From Flavobacteriaceae bacterium CG2_30_34_30 (GTDB taxonomy: Bacteria; Bacteroidota; Bacteroidia; Flavobacteriales; Flavobacteriaceae), in NCBI GenBank assembly GCA_001873105.1, contig MNYN01000060.1:81404-145403 (forward strand): a stretch of 64,000 nucleotides of DNA. The letters are read 5' to 3'. Below are positions 52,052-62,100 of the stretch, piece after piece. A model generated the notes under the pieces. The model was not told where the DNA came from. It ran no database searches and saw only the letters and a list, made by a program, of their open reading frames with translations. Position numbers and translations under genes: made by a program. Positions within the stretch are counted from its first letter, which is position 1, and every line of letters begins with the position of its first letter.

Positions 52052-53722
52052 TTACTTGTGATACGCATCAGTATGCACATTGGAAACCGCACGGCCACTG
52101 GGGTCGTTCATGTTTTTAAAGGAAGCATCCCATTCTAATGCAATAGGACTACTACAGGCTACAGAGGGTACAGAAGGCACACACATAGCTGCAGCATCAC
52201 TTGGAAAATGTTCTGCAAAGATAGAGCGGTAATAAAATTCTTCCTTACTGCTTGGAGTTTGTAATGGAAATTTGTATTGTGCATTTGCCAATTGTTCGTC
52301 AGTTACTTCATGAGCTACCATTTCTTTTAGAGTATCAATCCAACTGTATCCAACACCGTCAGAAAATTGTTCTTTTTGTCGCCAGGCTACACTTGGGGGA
52401 AGCATGTCTTCAAATGCTTTTCGAAGCACCCATTTTTCCATCCTTTCACCATTTATCATTTTATCTTTTGGATTGATGCGCATGGCTACATCCATAAATT
52501 CCTTATCAAGAAAAGGTACACGTCCTTCAATGCCCCAAGCTGCTAAAGATTTATTGGCACGTAAGCAATCATACATATGGAGTTTTTCTAATTTTCTAAC
52601 CGTTTCTTTATGTAATTCTTCTGCATTTGGTGCTTTGTGAAAATACAAATAGCCACCAAAAATTTCATCGCTTCCCTCCCCTGAAAGCACCATTTTTATT
52701 CCCATAGCTTTGATAGCTCTTGCCATTAAATACATTGGGGTAGAAGCACGTATGGTGGTGATGTCATACGTTTCAAGATGATAAACAACATCTCTAATAG
52801 CATCGATGCCTTCTTGAATTGTAAATTTAATCTCGTGATGTATAGTGCCTAAATGGGCAGCTACTTTTTGAGCTGCCGCTAAATCGGGTGAACCCTCTAA
52901 TCCAACAGCAAAAGAGTGTAATTGCGGCCACCATGCGCCATCTTTATCATCACTTTCAATGCGTTTTTCTGCATATTTTTTAGCCACCGCTGAGGTTATG
53001 GACGAATCTAATCCACCTGAGAGTAAAACACCATAAGGTACATCGCTCATTAATTGGCGGTGTACTGCTGCTTCTAAAGCTGTTTTTAGTTCTTTAATAT
53101 TTGTTGCATTGTTTTTTACTGCTTCATATTCCATCCAATCTCTATGGTACCATTGTTTTATTTCACCTTCTCTGCTGTCTAAATAATGCCCGGGAGGAAA
53201 TAGCTCTATTTTAGAACAAACGCCTTCAAGTGCTTTTAATTCAGATGCAACATAAAAAGTACCGTTTTTATCCCAACCTATATACAAGGGTATGATTCCC
53301 ATATGGTCACGGGCAATAAAATAGGCGTCATTTTGAACATCATATAAAGCAAAACCAAAGATGCCATTAAGTTCGTCTAAAAATGTGGCGCCTTTTTCTT
53401 TATAAAGAGCAAGAATTACTTCGCAATCTGATTTTGTTTGAAAGGCATATTTCCCATCAAATTGTTTGCGCAATTGCTGGTGGTTGTATATTTCGCCATT
53501 AGCAGCAAGCACTAAGTTTTTATCTTCACTGAATAGAGGCTGTTTTCCAGAAGTAGGATCCACAATTGCCAAGCGTTCATGTGCCATTATGGTTTTGTCA
53601 TTACTAAAAATGCCACTCCAGTCCGGGCCGCGATGCCGGATGCATTTTGCCATGGCTAATAATTGAGGGCGAAGAGATTCTGATGATTCTTTTAAACGAA
53701 ATGCACAAACGATTCCACACAT
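52052..53722 (-). CDS. asnB: Asparagine synthase B (glutamine-hydrolysing)
   Basis: 556 residues, the expected length. Cys2 (MCGIVCAF) is the glutaminase nucleophile after Met removal; RHRGPDWSG and GEIYNHQQLR complete the class II amidotransferase half (1-200). Synthetase half: ATP-pyrophosphatase loop LLSGGLDSSITSAVAKK (about 230-245), then GEGSDEIFGGYLYFHKAP and GIEGRVPFLDKEFMDVAMRI. Converts aspartate and glutamine to asparagine. A hairpin with a T-run lies only 20 bases upstream of the ATG. Confidence 0.97.
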   Translation of the reverse strand: MCGIVCAFRLKESSESLRPQLLAMAKCIRHRGPDWSGIFSNDKTIMAHERLAIVDPTSGKQPLFSEDKNLVLAANGEIYNHQQLRKQFDGKYAFQTKSDCEVILALYKEKGATFLDELNGIFGFALYDVQNDAYFIARDHMGIIPLYIGWDKNGTFYVASELKALEGVCSKIELFPPGHYLDSREGEIKQWYHRDWMEYEAVKNNATNIKELKTALEAAVHRQLMSDVPYGVLLSGGLDSSITSAVAKKYAEKRIESDDKDGAWWPQLHSFAVGLEGSPDLAAAQKVAAHLGTIHHEIKFTIQEGIDAIRDVVYHLETYDITTIRASTPMYLMARAIKAMGIKMVLSGEGSDEIFGGYLYFHKAPNAEELHKETVRKLEKLHMYDCLRANKSLAAWGIEGRVPFLDKEFMDVAMRINPKDKMINGERMEKWVLRKAFEDMLPPSVAWRQKEQFSDGVGYSWIDTLKEMVAHEVTDEQLANAQYKFPLQTPSSKEEFYYRSIFAEHFPSDAAAMCVPSVPSVACSSPIALEWDASFKNMNDPSGRAVSNVHTDAYHK

Positions 53723-53741
53723 AATTTTATTTTTTTATTTA

Positions 53742-53808
53742 TAAAAAAAGCCTGTCAAATTTAAAAAAACTTGACAGGCTGAAGTATCTCGACAAGTTTT
53801 TTCTTGTT
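53742..53808 (-). terminator. Terminator and possible attenuator between BCKDH E1 gene and asnB
   Basis: Minus-strand order: AACAAG (53808-53803), A6, CTTGTC (53796-53791), AGCCTGTCAA (53780-53771), loop, TTGACAGGCT (53758-53749), T-run ending at 53743, 20 bases before asnB. The last two arms form a 10-bp terminator. An alternative stem, AAAAAACTTG (53802-53793) with CAAGTTTTTT (53773-53764), would disrupt it. TAAATTTG (53763-53756), an exact TAnnTTTG box, sits inside the hairpin loop, so an asnB promoter within the terminator is also possible. Confidence 0.65.
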
Positions 53809-53932
53809 AGGTATAATTATTATTATTTTTAAAATTGCTATTATTCATTTCAAGTAGTCCTATTTTCTTACAAATATCTATTTATTTTTTTAATTGTAAA
53901 TATAAAATGTTTTTTTTCGATGATTTGCCAAT

Positions 53933-56356
53933 TTATAGTAATGAAGGGTATGTTTTTGGGTCAACTTCACTCATTATAGCATATACTTTTTCAAATACAT
54001 CTTCGATAGAGGGTTTTGAAAAGTAGTCGCCATCAGTGCCATAAGCAGGCCTATGCGCTTTAGAGGTAAGGGTTTGAGGTTTGCTGTCTAAATGGATATA
54101 GGCATTTTGTTCGTCTAAAACATGTTGTAAAATATATGCAGAAGCTCCACCTGGAACATCTTCATCAATGACTAGTAATCGATTGGTTTTGGATATACTT
54201 TTTACAATATCGTGATTTACGTCTAATGGAAGTAAGGTTTGCACGTCAATAATTTCAGCAGAAATACCGATTTCTAAAAGCTCTTTTGCTGCTTGTTCCA
54301 CTATGCGTATTGTAGAGCCATAAGAAACAAGGGTAATATCGGTGCCTTCTTTAATGGTTTCCACCACACCAATTGGGGTGCGTAGCTCTCCAAAGTTATT
54401 TGGCATTTTTTCTTTTAAACGATAGCCATTTAAACATTCTATGATTAATGCCGGTTCATCTGTTGCCAAAAGGGTATTATAAAAACCCGCAGCTTTGGTC
54501 ATGTTTCTTGGCACTAAAATATACATACCACGTAACAGATGTATTAAACCTCCCATAGGCGACCCACTATGCCAAATGCCTTCTAACCTATGTCCACGAG
54601 TTCTAACAATAAGCGGTGCTTTTTGTTTACCATTGGTTCGGTATTGGATACAAGCCAAATCATCGCTCATAATTTGTAGAGCATACAAAACATAATCTAA
54701 ATACTGAATTTCTGCAATTGGACGAAGTCCGCGAAGTGCCATTCCAATGCCTTGACCTAGGATACTCGCTTCTCTTATTCCGGTATCTGCAACGCGCAAT
54801 TCTCCGTATTTTTCTTGCATTCCCTCTAGACCCTGATTTACATCGCCAATGGTTCCGCTGTCTTCACCAAAGATTAATGCTTCGGGGTGCTTTTCAAAAA
54901 TAGCATCAAAATTGTTTCTTAAAATGAGTCTGCCATCTACCATATCGGCATCATTTGCATAAGAAGCTTTAACTTCGGAGATGCTTAGTGCATTGTTTGG
55001 GTATTCACTATATAAATATTTGCTGAATTTTGGTTGTATTTTATCATAATATGTTGAAATCCAATCCTGCAGTTGTTTTTTTTCTGCAGAGTTTTCTTTT
55101 GCAAGGAATCGTAAAGTTTTTCTTGCTGTTGAAAGTATTTCTTTGCGTATGGGCTCTTTAATGCTTTCTAAATCATTTTTTAATTTCAGAATAAAGTTTT
55201 TATTGCTACTAGAATTAGCTACGTTAATTAATAACTTTACCAATTCGTTTTGTTCTTCTTTTTGTGGGAAAACAAAGGCATCCCAAGCAGCTTTTTTGCC
55301 ATTTCGTACTTCTTTTTTTATCGAGTTTTCTAGGGCTAAAAGGTATTCCTCTGTAGCAATATTGTTGGTAATCATCCACTCCCGCATTTTTAGATTGCAG
55401 TCATTAGCTACTTCCCAAGCCAATCGGTCTTTGCTTTTGTATCGTTCGTGTGAACCTGAAGTAGAATGCCCTTGGGGTTGTGTAAGTCCTACTACATGGA
55501 TAAGTACAGGAACATACTCTTCTCTAGCTATTTTTCCGGCTTTTTCATAAATTTCTACTAAGGCGGCATAATCCCAACCGTTTACTTTTAGAATTTCAAA
55601 GCCTTTTTCATTTTCATTTCTTTGAAATCCATTTAAAATTTCAGAAATATTTTCTTTGGTTGTCTGGTGCTTTGCGTGCACGGAAATACCATATTCATCA
55701 TCCCAAACACTAATTACCATTGGCACTTGAAGGACGCCTGCAGCATTGATAGATTCCCAAAACAATCCTTCACTTGTGCTTGCATTTCCGATTGTTCCCC
55801 AAGCAACTTCATTACCATGGATGGAAAAATTGGTTTTATTTGGAATGTCTTTCGCATTTCTGAAAATTTTAGATGCTTGTGCTAGACCTAATAATCGTGG
55901 CATTTGTCCTGCAGTGGGAGAAATATCGGGGCTTGAATTTTTTTGTGCAGTTAGGTTTTTCCAACTTCCATCTTCATGCAAACTGTGGGTAGAAAAATGC
56001 CCGCCCATTTGTCTTCCGGCGGCCATTGGTTCTTGTTCTATGTCTGTATGACCATATAAACCGGCAAAAAATTGTTGGATAGTCATTTCACCAATTGCCA
56101 TCATAAAGGTTTGATCTCTGTAATAACCGGAGCGCCAATCACCATTTTTAAATGCTTTTGCCCAAGCTAGTTGTGGCACTTCTTTTCCATCACCAAAAAT
56201 TCCAAATTTTGCTTTTCCTGTCAGCACTTCTCGCCGTCCTAGAAGACTACATTCTCTGCTGCTTACTGCTATTTTATAATCGTTAAGTACTTCCATTTGA
56301 AATTCTTCAAAGGAAATAGCACTTTTTGTTTGTGATTTGGTCTGCATACTCGGCAT
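53933..56356 (-). CDS. Branched-chain 2-oxoacid dehydrogenase E1, fused alpha and beta subunits
   Basis: 807 residues. Alpha half about 1-400: TPP site HGNEVAWGTIGNASTSEGLF and VPMVISVWDDEYGISVHAKH. Beta half about 470-807: FGEDSGTIGDVNQGLEGMQE, REASILGQGIGMALRGLRPI and DGDYFSKPSIEDVFEKVYAI near the end. In most bacteria these are two genes; the single-chain form is common in Bacteroidota. Decarboxylates the 2-oxoacids of valine, leucine and isoleucine (feeding branched fatty acids), with E2/E3 encoded elsewhere. The start ATG at 56356 could be a Met three codons later. Confidence 0.92.
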   Translation of the reverse strand: MPSMQTKSQTKSAISFEEFQMEVLNDYKIAVSSRECSLLGRREVLTGKAKFGIFGDGKEVPQLAWAKAFKNGDWRSGYYRDQTFMMAIGEMTIQQFFAGLYGHTDIEQEPMAAGRQMGGHFSTHSLHEDGSWKNLTAQKNSSPDISPTAGQMPRLLGLAQASKIFRNAKDIPNKTNFSIHGNEVAWGTIGNASTSEGLFWESINAAGVLQVPMVISVWDDEYGISVHAKHQTTKENISEILNGFQRNENEKGFEILKVNGWDYAALVEIYEKAGKIAREEYVPVLIHVVGLTQPQGHSTSGSHERYKSKDRLAWEVANDCNLKMREWMITNNIATEEYLLALENSIKKEVRNGKKAAWDAFVFPQKEEQNELVKLLINVANSSSNKNFILKLKNDLESIKEPIRKEILSTARKTLRFLAKENSAEKKQLQDWISTYYDKIQPKFSKYLYSEYPNNALSISEVKASYANDADMVDGRLILRNNFDAIFEKHPEALIFGEDSGTIGDVNQGLEGMQEKYGELRVADTGIREASILGQGIGMALRGLRPIAEIQYLDYVLYALQIMSDDLACIQYRTNGKQKAPLIVRTRGHRLEGIWHSGSPMGGLIHLLRGMYILVPRNMTKAAGFYNTLLATDEPALIIECLNGYRLKEKMPNNFGELRTPIGVVETIKEGTDITLVSYGSTIRIVEQAAKELLEIGISAEIIDVQTLLPLDVNHDIVKSISKTNRLLVIDEDVPGGASAYILQHVLDEQNAYIHLDSKPQTLTSKAHRPAYGTDGDYFSKPSIEDVFEKVYAIMSEVDPKTYPSLL

Positions 56357-56446
56357 TTATTATGAATTGCAAAAGTAAGGAAAACTAAGGGGTTTTGCAA
56401 TTGGTTTAGTGATTGCTATTTTTAATTAACGCAACAATAACGATAT

Positions 56447-58813
56447 TTAATTCTCTAATAATGTTGCATTAAACAACTTCAAAATTCTTTTATATTCATC
56501 AATCCAGCTACTTGGCTCAATAAAACCGTGGTCTTCTGCAGGGTAAATAGCCATCTCCCAGTTGTTTTTTTCTAATTCAATTAATCGCTGTGACAGGCGC
56601 ACTACATCTTGAAAATGTACATTTTCGTCAACAATACCGTGGGCAATAAGCAAATGTCCTTTAAAACCTTCGGCAAAGTAAATGGGAGAGGAGCGACGGT
56701 AAGCAATTGGGTCGTTTGCGGGTTCGTTTAAAATATTTGAAGTATACCCGTGGTTATAATGTGCCCAGTCAGTTACCGAGCGAAGTGCTGCTCCGGAAGC
56801 AAAGGTTTCCGGTGCATTAAAAAGAGCCATTAGTGTGATAAATCCGCCATAGCTACCTCCGTAAAGACCAATCTTGTTTTTGTCAATACCGTGTTTTGCT
56901 ACTAAATATTTTGCGCCGTCCACTTGGTCAGAAAGGTCTTTACCGCCCATATGTCTGTAAATGGCTGTGCGCCAATTTCTACCATAACCGGCACTTCCAC
57001 GGTAATCGATATCAAGAACTGTGTATCCTAAATCGGTTAGCATATTGTTAAACATATATTCTCTAAAATACAATGACCACCATTTATGTGCATTTTGCAA
57101 ATAACCGGCACCGTGAACAAAGAGGACAGCGGCATTATTTTTTACCGAAGCCTCTGGAGTGTAAAGTCTGGCGGGAACCATCGTTCCATCTTCAGCTTGA
57201 AAATTTACTAACTGTGGGTCGCGCCAAGCATATTCTTTGAAGGCTTTAGACTGCCCATAAGTAAGTTGCTTTTCTTTATCGGTGCTATTGTTTTTCTTTA
57301 AAAATAATTCCCAGGGCTGGTTGCTATAAGAATGACGAATAGCCAAATATTTTTCGTCGGGCGACAGAAAAACTTCATTGTTACCGGCAAGCGAGGTGAG
57401 TTTTTCCATGGCACCACCCAGTACTGGCATTTTATAAAAATGTCTTTCACCGGGATGTATTTCTGAAGTTGTTACATACCAATGTTTTTTATCTTTGGAA
57501 AGAAAGGGATCAAAAACTTCAAAGTTTCCTGCGGTTAATGCTTTTTTAGCACCGTTAGTTACATCTAGAATATAGAGGTGTGCATAGCCGCTAACTTCTG
57601 ATTGGAAATAAATATGCTGGTTATCTGGCAACCATCCCATCGTTCCTCCTCCCATAGACCAGCCAATTCCGGGCCCTGCAATCCATGCTTCATCGCGTTG
57701 TCTATCTAAGGTTTCTAAATCGCCTGTTTCTAGGTTAAGTTTGGTTATCCATCGGTCTTTGTTATCTTTTGAGCGCACATTAACTATGGCGTTCTTTCCG
57801 TTGTCTGAAAAATATGCTCTGGAAAGAAGGACTTCTCGATTTAGGGAGTCCCATTTTTTTTCGGGGTAATCTTTTGCATAATCCGGCAAATCGGTTATTC
57901 CCGGAAGTTGGTTTGTTTTTGCCATAAAGGTGGTGTCTTTTTCTATATGATAAATTGCAAGTTCCACCTGCGTTTTATCTTCGCCTACTTTTTCACGCGT
58001 TTTTAAATCGACAGTATATCCTAGAGCATCTATATAATCCGGTACTATGGTTTGATTATTTTCATTACGAGTAACTAAATTAAAGGTTACATATTTGGCA
58101 TCCGGGGAAACCTGAATATTAGAAACCGTTTTCTTTCCAGTATAAAATGGAGTGGCTTCTTTTTCTTTTGTGTATTCATTATATTTTTTTGATGCCTCTT
58201 TTTTATCTTCTCTTTGTTTTATAACGTTAAGTAATTGCAAGTTTTCTTCTTTTAACCAGTTTGCTTTATCGGTTAATTTATCTTCTTTTTTCTTGCTATC
58301 GTCACCCGTTTTTAGGTTCGTTATTTTTTTTAATGTTTGTGAAGAAAGGTTATAGATATAGGCGTTATTCTCTGAAGTAAAAGCAATGGTATTTTCATCA
58401 GCTAAAAAAACCGGATTGTACAGGCTATTTATAAATTCCAAAACTTTTGATTCCTTTTTACTTTTTACCTCATAAATAAAAAGTGCATTATTTTTTACAT
58501 ATATTTTTTTGGTTTTTGAAGCATTATAGGAGCCGCGATTAGGAATTCTATTTTTTTCTTCTCTCCAGTTTACTTTTTCAATTGTATTTTTTGATTTTAG
58601 TGAAATGCGATACAATGAATCGGAAGGGTCATTGTCTTTGTTGTAATTAAAATAAAGAACATCACTTTGTTCATTCCATTCTATATTAGAAGGAAAAGTG
58701 CCCATCCATTTAGGATCTTGCATTATTTTTTCAACAGAAAGAGAACTCTGCTGTGCAAAAAAAGGACTAGATACTAATGAAAAAATGACAATGAAAAGAA
58801 GATTTTTAAACAT
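56447..58813 (-). CDS. S9 family prolyl oligopeptidase (dipeptidyl-peptidase-like)
   Basis: 788 residues. Signal peptide 1-20 (ends PFFAQ); beta-propeller about 30-540 with WD40-like PD repeats; alpha/beta hydrolase domain about 560-788. Catalytic triad S654 (YGGSYGGF), D729 (HGIVDENVHF) and H762 (AEDHGF). Cleaves oligopeptides at Pro or small residues in the periplasm. A Lys- and Glu-rich insert lies in the propeller near 175-220. Monocistronic; its upstream region adjoins the tracrRNA 3' end. Confidence 0.93.
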   Translation of the reverse strand: MFKNLLFIVIFSLVSSPFFAQQSSLSVEKIMQDPKWMGTFPSNIEWNEQSDVLYFNYNKDNDPSDSLYRISLKSKNTIEKVNWREEKNRIPNRGSYNASKTKKIYVKNNALFIYEVKSKKESKVLEFINSLYNPVFLADENTIAFTSENNAYIYNLSSQTLKKITNLKTGDDSKKKEDKLTDKANWLKEENLQLLNVIKQREDKKEASKKYNEYTKEKEATPFYTGKKTVSNIQVSPDAKYVTFNLVTRNENNQTIVPDYIDALGYTVDLKTREKVGEDKTQVELAIYHIEKDTTFMAKTNQLPGITDLPDYAKDYPEKKWDSLNREVLLSRAYFSDNGKNAIVNVRSKDNKDRWITKLNLETGDLETLDRQRDEAWIAGPGIGWSMGGGTMGWLPDNQHIYFQSEVSGYAHLYILDVTNGAKKALTAGNFEVFDPFLSKDKKHWYVTTSEIHPGERHFYKMPVLGGAMEKLTSLAGNNEVFLSPDEKYLAIRHSYSNQPWELFLKKNNSTDKEKQLTYGQSKAFKEYAWRDPQLVNFQAEDGTMVPARLYTPEASVKNNAAVLFVHGAGYLQNAHKWWSLYFREYMFNNMLTDLGYTVLDIDYRGSAGYGRNWRTAIYRHMGGKDLSDQVDGAKYLVAKHGIDKNKIGLYGGSYGGFITLMALFNAPETFASGAALRSVTDWAHYNHGYTSNILNEPANDPIAYRRSSPIYFAEGFKGHLLIAHGIVDENVHFQDVVRLSQRLIELEKNNWEMAIYPAEDHGFIEPSSWIDEYKRILKLFNATLLEN

Positions 58814-58959
58814 AATTTTGGTTTTGAAGTACTGTTACGAAACTAAGAAAAATTTATAAAAAGTATGGTCTTTGCACATTTAAAAGGAAAAGATTCCTTA
58901 TTTCTTGTTTTTATCAATAGCGTATTGCAGGAATACCATTTTTAAAATAAAGATTTCGC

Positions 58960-59052
58960 AAAAAAAAGTCCCACCGAAGCAGGACTAAAGGTTTTCACCT
59001 ACGGCATATAGCCTTATTGTGATAAGATTAAAGATTAGAATAAAATTTTCAC
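58960..59052 (-). ncRNA. tracrRNA of the type II-C CRISPR-Cas9 locus
   Basis: On the minus strand, an anti-repeat region (59052 to about 59016, start ...GAAAATTTTATTC..., end ATCACAAT) is followed by the conserved II-C tail: AAGGCTATATGCCG (nexus hairpin), TAGGTGAAAACCTTTA (second hairpin) and GTCCTGCTTCGGTGGGAC (terminator hairpin) with eight T to 58960. A -7 box TATCTTTG (59064-59057) lies directly upstream. It base-pairs with the crRNA repeat so RNase III can process it and Cas9 can load. It is divergent from cas9. The cognate repeat, read on the plus strand at 59016-59052, should approximate the array repeat, but no array is in the window. Confidence 0.85.
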
Positions 59053-59056
59053 TTCC

Positions 59057-59064
59057 CAAAGATA
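59057..59064 (-). promoter_or_regulatory. Promoter -7 box of tracrRNA
   Basis: TATCTTTG on the minus strand, an exact TAnnTTTG match, placed so that the transcript begins near 59050, just before the anti-repeat. No clean TTTG -33 box is present in the T-rich DNA upstream. Confidence 0.55.
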
Positions 59065-59110
59065 CAAAAAATATCGGTTTAAAAAAACAGGAAAAACCCT
59101 TAAAATAATG

Positions 59111-59128
59111 ATGTACTATTTTGTACAT
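59111..59128. promoter_or_regulatory. Perfect inverted repeat in cas9 promoter region
   Basis: ATGTAC-N6-GTACAT, 6-bp arms, ending 46 bases before the cas9 ATG and inside the DNA that must hold its promoter. Looks like a dimeric repressor site; the regulator is unknown. The RHH-type protein encoded after cas9 is a candidate, though its own upstream region lacks the same sequence. Confidence 0.35.
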
Positions 59129-59174
59129 TGAAACTTTTATTATCAGAGAAAGTATATATTCAAAAAAAATAATT

Positions 59175-62100
59175 ATGGCAAAAATTTTAGGATTAGATTT
59201 AGGAACCAATAGTATTGGGTGGGCTGTGGTGGATGACAATGCCAATAAAATATTAGGTATGGGAAGCAGGATTTTTCCTGAGGGTGTAAAAGCTGAAACC
59301 ATTGGGAAGGGCGACAAAGAAGAGTCAAAAAATGCGGCAAGAAGAAATAGTAGGCAACAAAGAAGACAATTGTATAGAAAGCGTCTCCGAAAAATAAAAC
59401 TCCTTAGAAATTTAATTGACCTTGAAATGTGTCCGCTTACGCATCAGGAATTAGATGTTTGGGCAAAATGGGACAAGAAAAAAGGAAAAGCAGGTAGGAA
59501 AGCACCCGATTCAGCTACTTATGAAGAATGGCACAGGCTAAATCCTTATGTTTTAAGAGAAAAGTCATTACACAAAGATTTAACGAAGTTTGAAATGGGT
59601 CGTGTGTTATATCATTTAATTCAACGAAGAGGATTTTTAAGCAATAGAAAAGGAAAAGATGATGGTGCTATTTATAAAGGAAAACCGGGTATGATAGGGA
59701 TAAGTAGAACTCAGGAGCAAATAGGAAGCAAAACCTTAGGTAGTTTTTTAAATTCCATTTACCCAACAGAAGGAGAACCTTTCCAATTAATTATCGACGA
59801 AAACGGAAATGAACTTCGAGTGCGAGCCAGATATACCTTGCGAGACATGTACGTAGAAGAGTTTGAGCAAATTTGGAATAGACAAGCGAATGTGTTGGGC
59901 TTGGACAACGCAACCGCAATGAAAACAAAAGTACGATTTTTAAAAGGTAGTCTTGATAGAAACCGAAACAAAAAGAAGATTGAAAAGCTTAGAGAAAAAT
60001 ATGGAGCAGAAAATGTAAAGATAGAGAAACTGAAAGATGAACGAAATAAAAAAACACTTTTTAAAGTAACCACTACAACACAAGAACCTCTAAAAATATT
60101 TTTAGGTGGTGAAATTTATCACGATGACGAAGGCAATGTTAAACATAAAAGCCAAGACAGTGTACTTTTTTGGCAAAGACCGCTTCGTTCACAAAAAGGA
60201 TTGTTGGCAAAATGTAGATTTGAATCCGATATAAAAAAAGATGGTAAATATTTACAGCGAGGTAAATCACCTTGTCTTTTGTCGCATCCTTTATATGAGG
60301 AATTTCGCGCCTATCAATACATTAATAATATTGAATACGGTAAAAGGCATAAGTTAGAAGAAACACAACGTCTTCAAGTGTTGGATTTAATTAATTCAAA
60401 AGACAGTAATTTCAATTTTTCGGAAATACCGAAAAAATTAAAAATGCAATATGAAAAGTGGAATTATGGAGACGACCAAAAAGTGGCAGGAAATAAAACC
60501 ATCAAACAATTAAGTGCTTTATTTCCAAATGAAGTCTGGAAAAATAAGAAAGAAGAAATTTGGCATAGCTTTCACTTTTTTGATGATGACGATAATTTGA
60601 TAGAAAAATTAAAAAATGATTTTGGTTTAGCACAAAAGGACATTGAAAAAATAGAGAAAGTTGATTTAAAAGAGGGATATTCCAATGTTTCCTTAAAAGC
60701 TATAAAAAATATTTTACCCTATTTACAAAGAGGTTTGCAAATGAGTGATGCCACTATTTTGGGTGGCGTGAGAAATGCGTTTGGTAAGCGTTGGCATTAT
60801 TTTAAAGATGCTCAAGAACAGTTGGAAAATGATATTTTAAAAATTAATCATCAAAAAAATAACAAAGAAGGAGAAGCATTAGAAAAAATAAAAAATTATT
60901 TGGCAGACCCTGATAATAAATTTGGCTTTTCTAAGAATGATAAATCTTTTATTAAATTGTATCACCACAGTCAAGAGATAGAAGAAAAACAGCTTAAAGA
61001 TAAATTAGATGCGGTTGAAAATTTAAGAAATCCCATTGTACAACAAGGCATTAACGAAACCCGAAGATTAGTAAACCAACTCATTGATGAATATGGAAAA
61101 TTTGATAGAATAAAAGTTGAATTGGGAAGAGAAGTAAAAAACAGCAAAAAAGGTCGACAAGAACAATCCCGAAGAATTTATGACAATACGGCTAAAAACG
61201 ATGATGCACGTAGATTACTTACCGAATATGGCTTAAAGCACAATAGGGATAATATTCAAAAGGTGTTGCTCTACAAGGAAATGCAAGAAAAAGGAGTGAC
61301 TACTATTTGTCCTTACACCAACAAATCTATCAATATTAGCGATGTTTTGGGCAGAGAGAATAAAATTCAAATTGAACATATTATCCCTAAAAGTGTTTCC
61401 TTAGATGACAGTTTTGCTAATAAAACTCTCTGCGATGCGAAGTTCAATGGCTTAAAAGGAAATTTAACACCCTATCAGTTTTATTTAAAAAACAGCGATT
61501 CAAAATTATGGGGTGGAGCGACAAGTTGGGAGGATATTGAGCAAAGAGCATTCAAAGTTTTGCCCTATCCAAAAGCAAAACGATTTACTTCTAAAATTAA
61601 AGTGGAAGATGCCGATGTAAAGAGCAGTTTTATTGAACGTCAATTAAACGATATGCGATACATCAGCCGAAAAACAAAAGAAATTATGTCGCAAGTGTGC
61701 GATGATGTTCGGGTTTTACCAGGCGGTTTAACGTCTGAGTTAAGGCATTTGTGGGGTTTAAACAGTATTCTTCAACCTGCGATGAATTTGAATATTGATA
61801 TAAAAAATATTCAAGAAGATAGGGTTTACCCGCATTATGTGGTACTAGATGAAGATAATAAACCCGTTTTAACCGTTCCTATTTACAATGATAAACCGAA
61901 ATTAGGAGTTAACGAAACAACTATTACAGGTAAAGTAGATAAAGGCGTTTTTAAAACCACCGAAAAGACCGAGAAGTACGTAAAATTATCGGCTGAAACA
62001 CCTGAATTAGCAAATGGCGATTATTGGTTAAATTTAAAATTATCCGAACCCAAAGAAATCGTCCGAATTTTTAAAGAACGTCCCGAAGCCACAGCAGATG

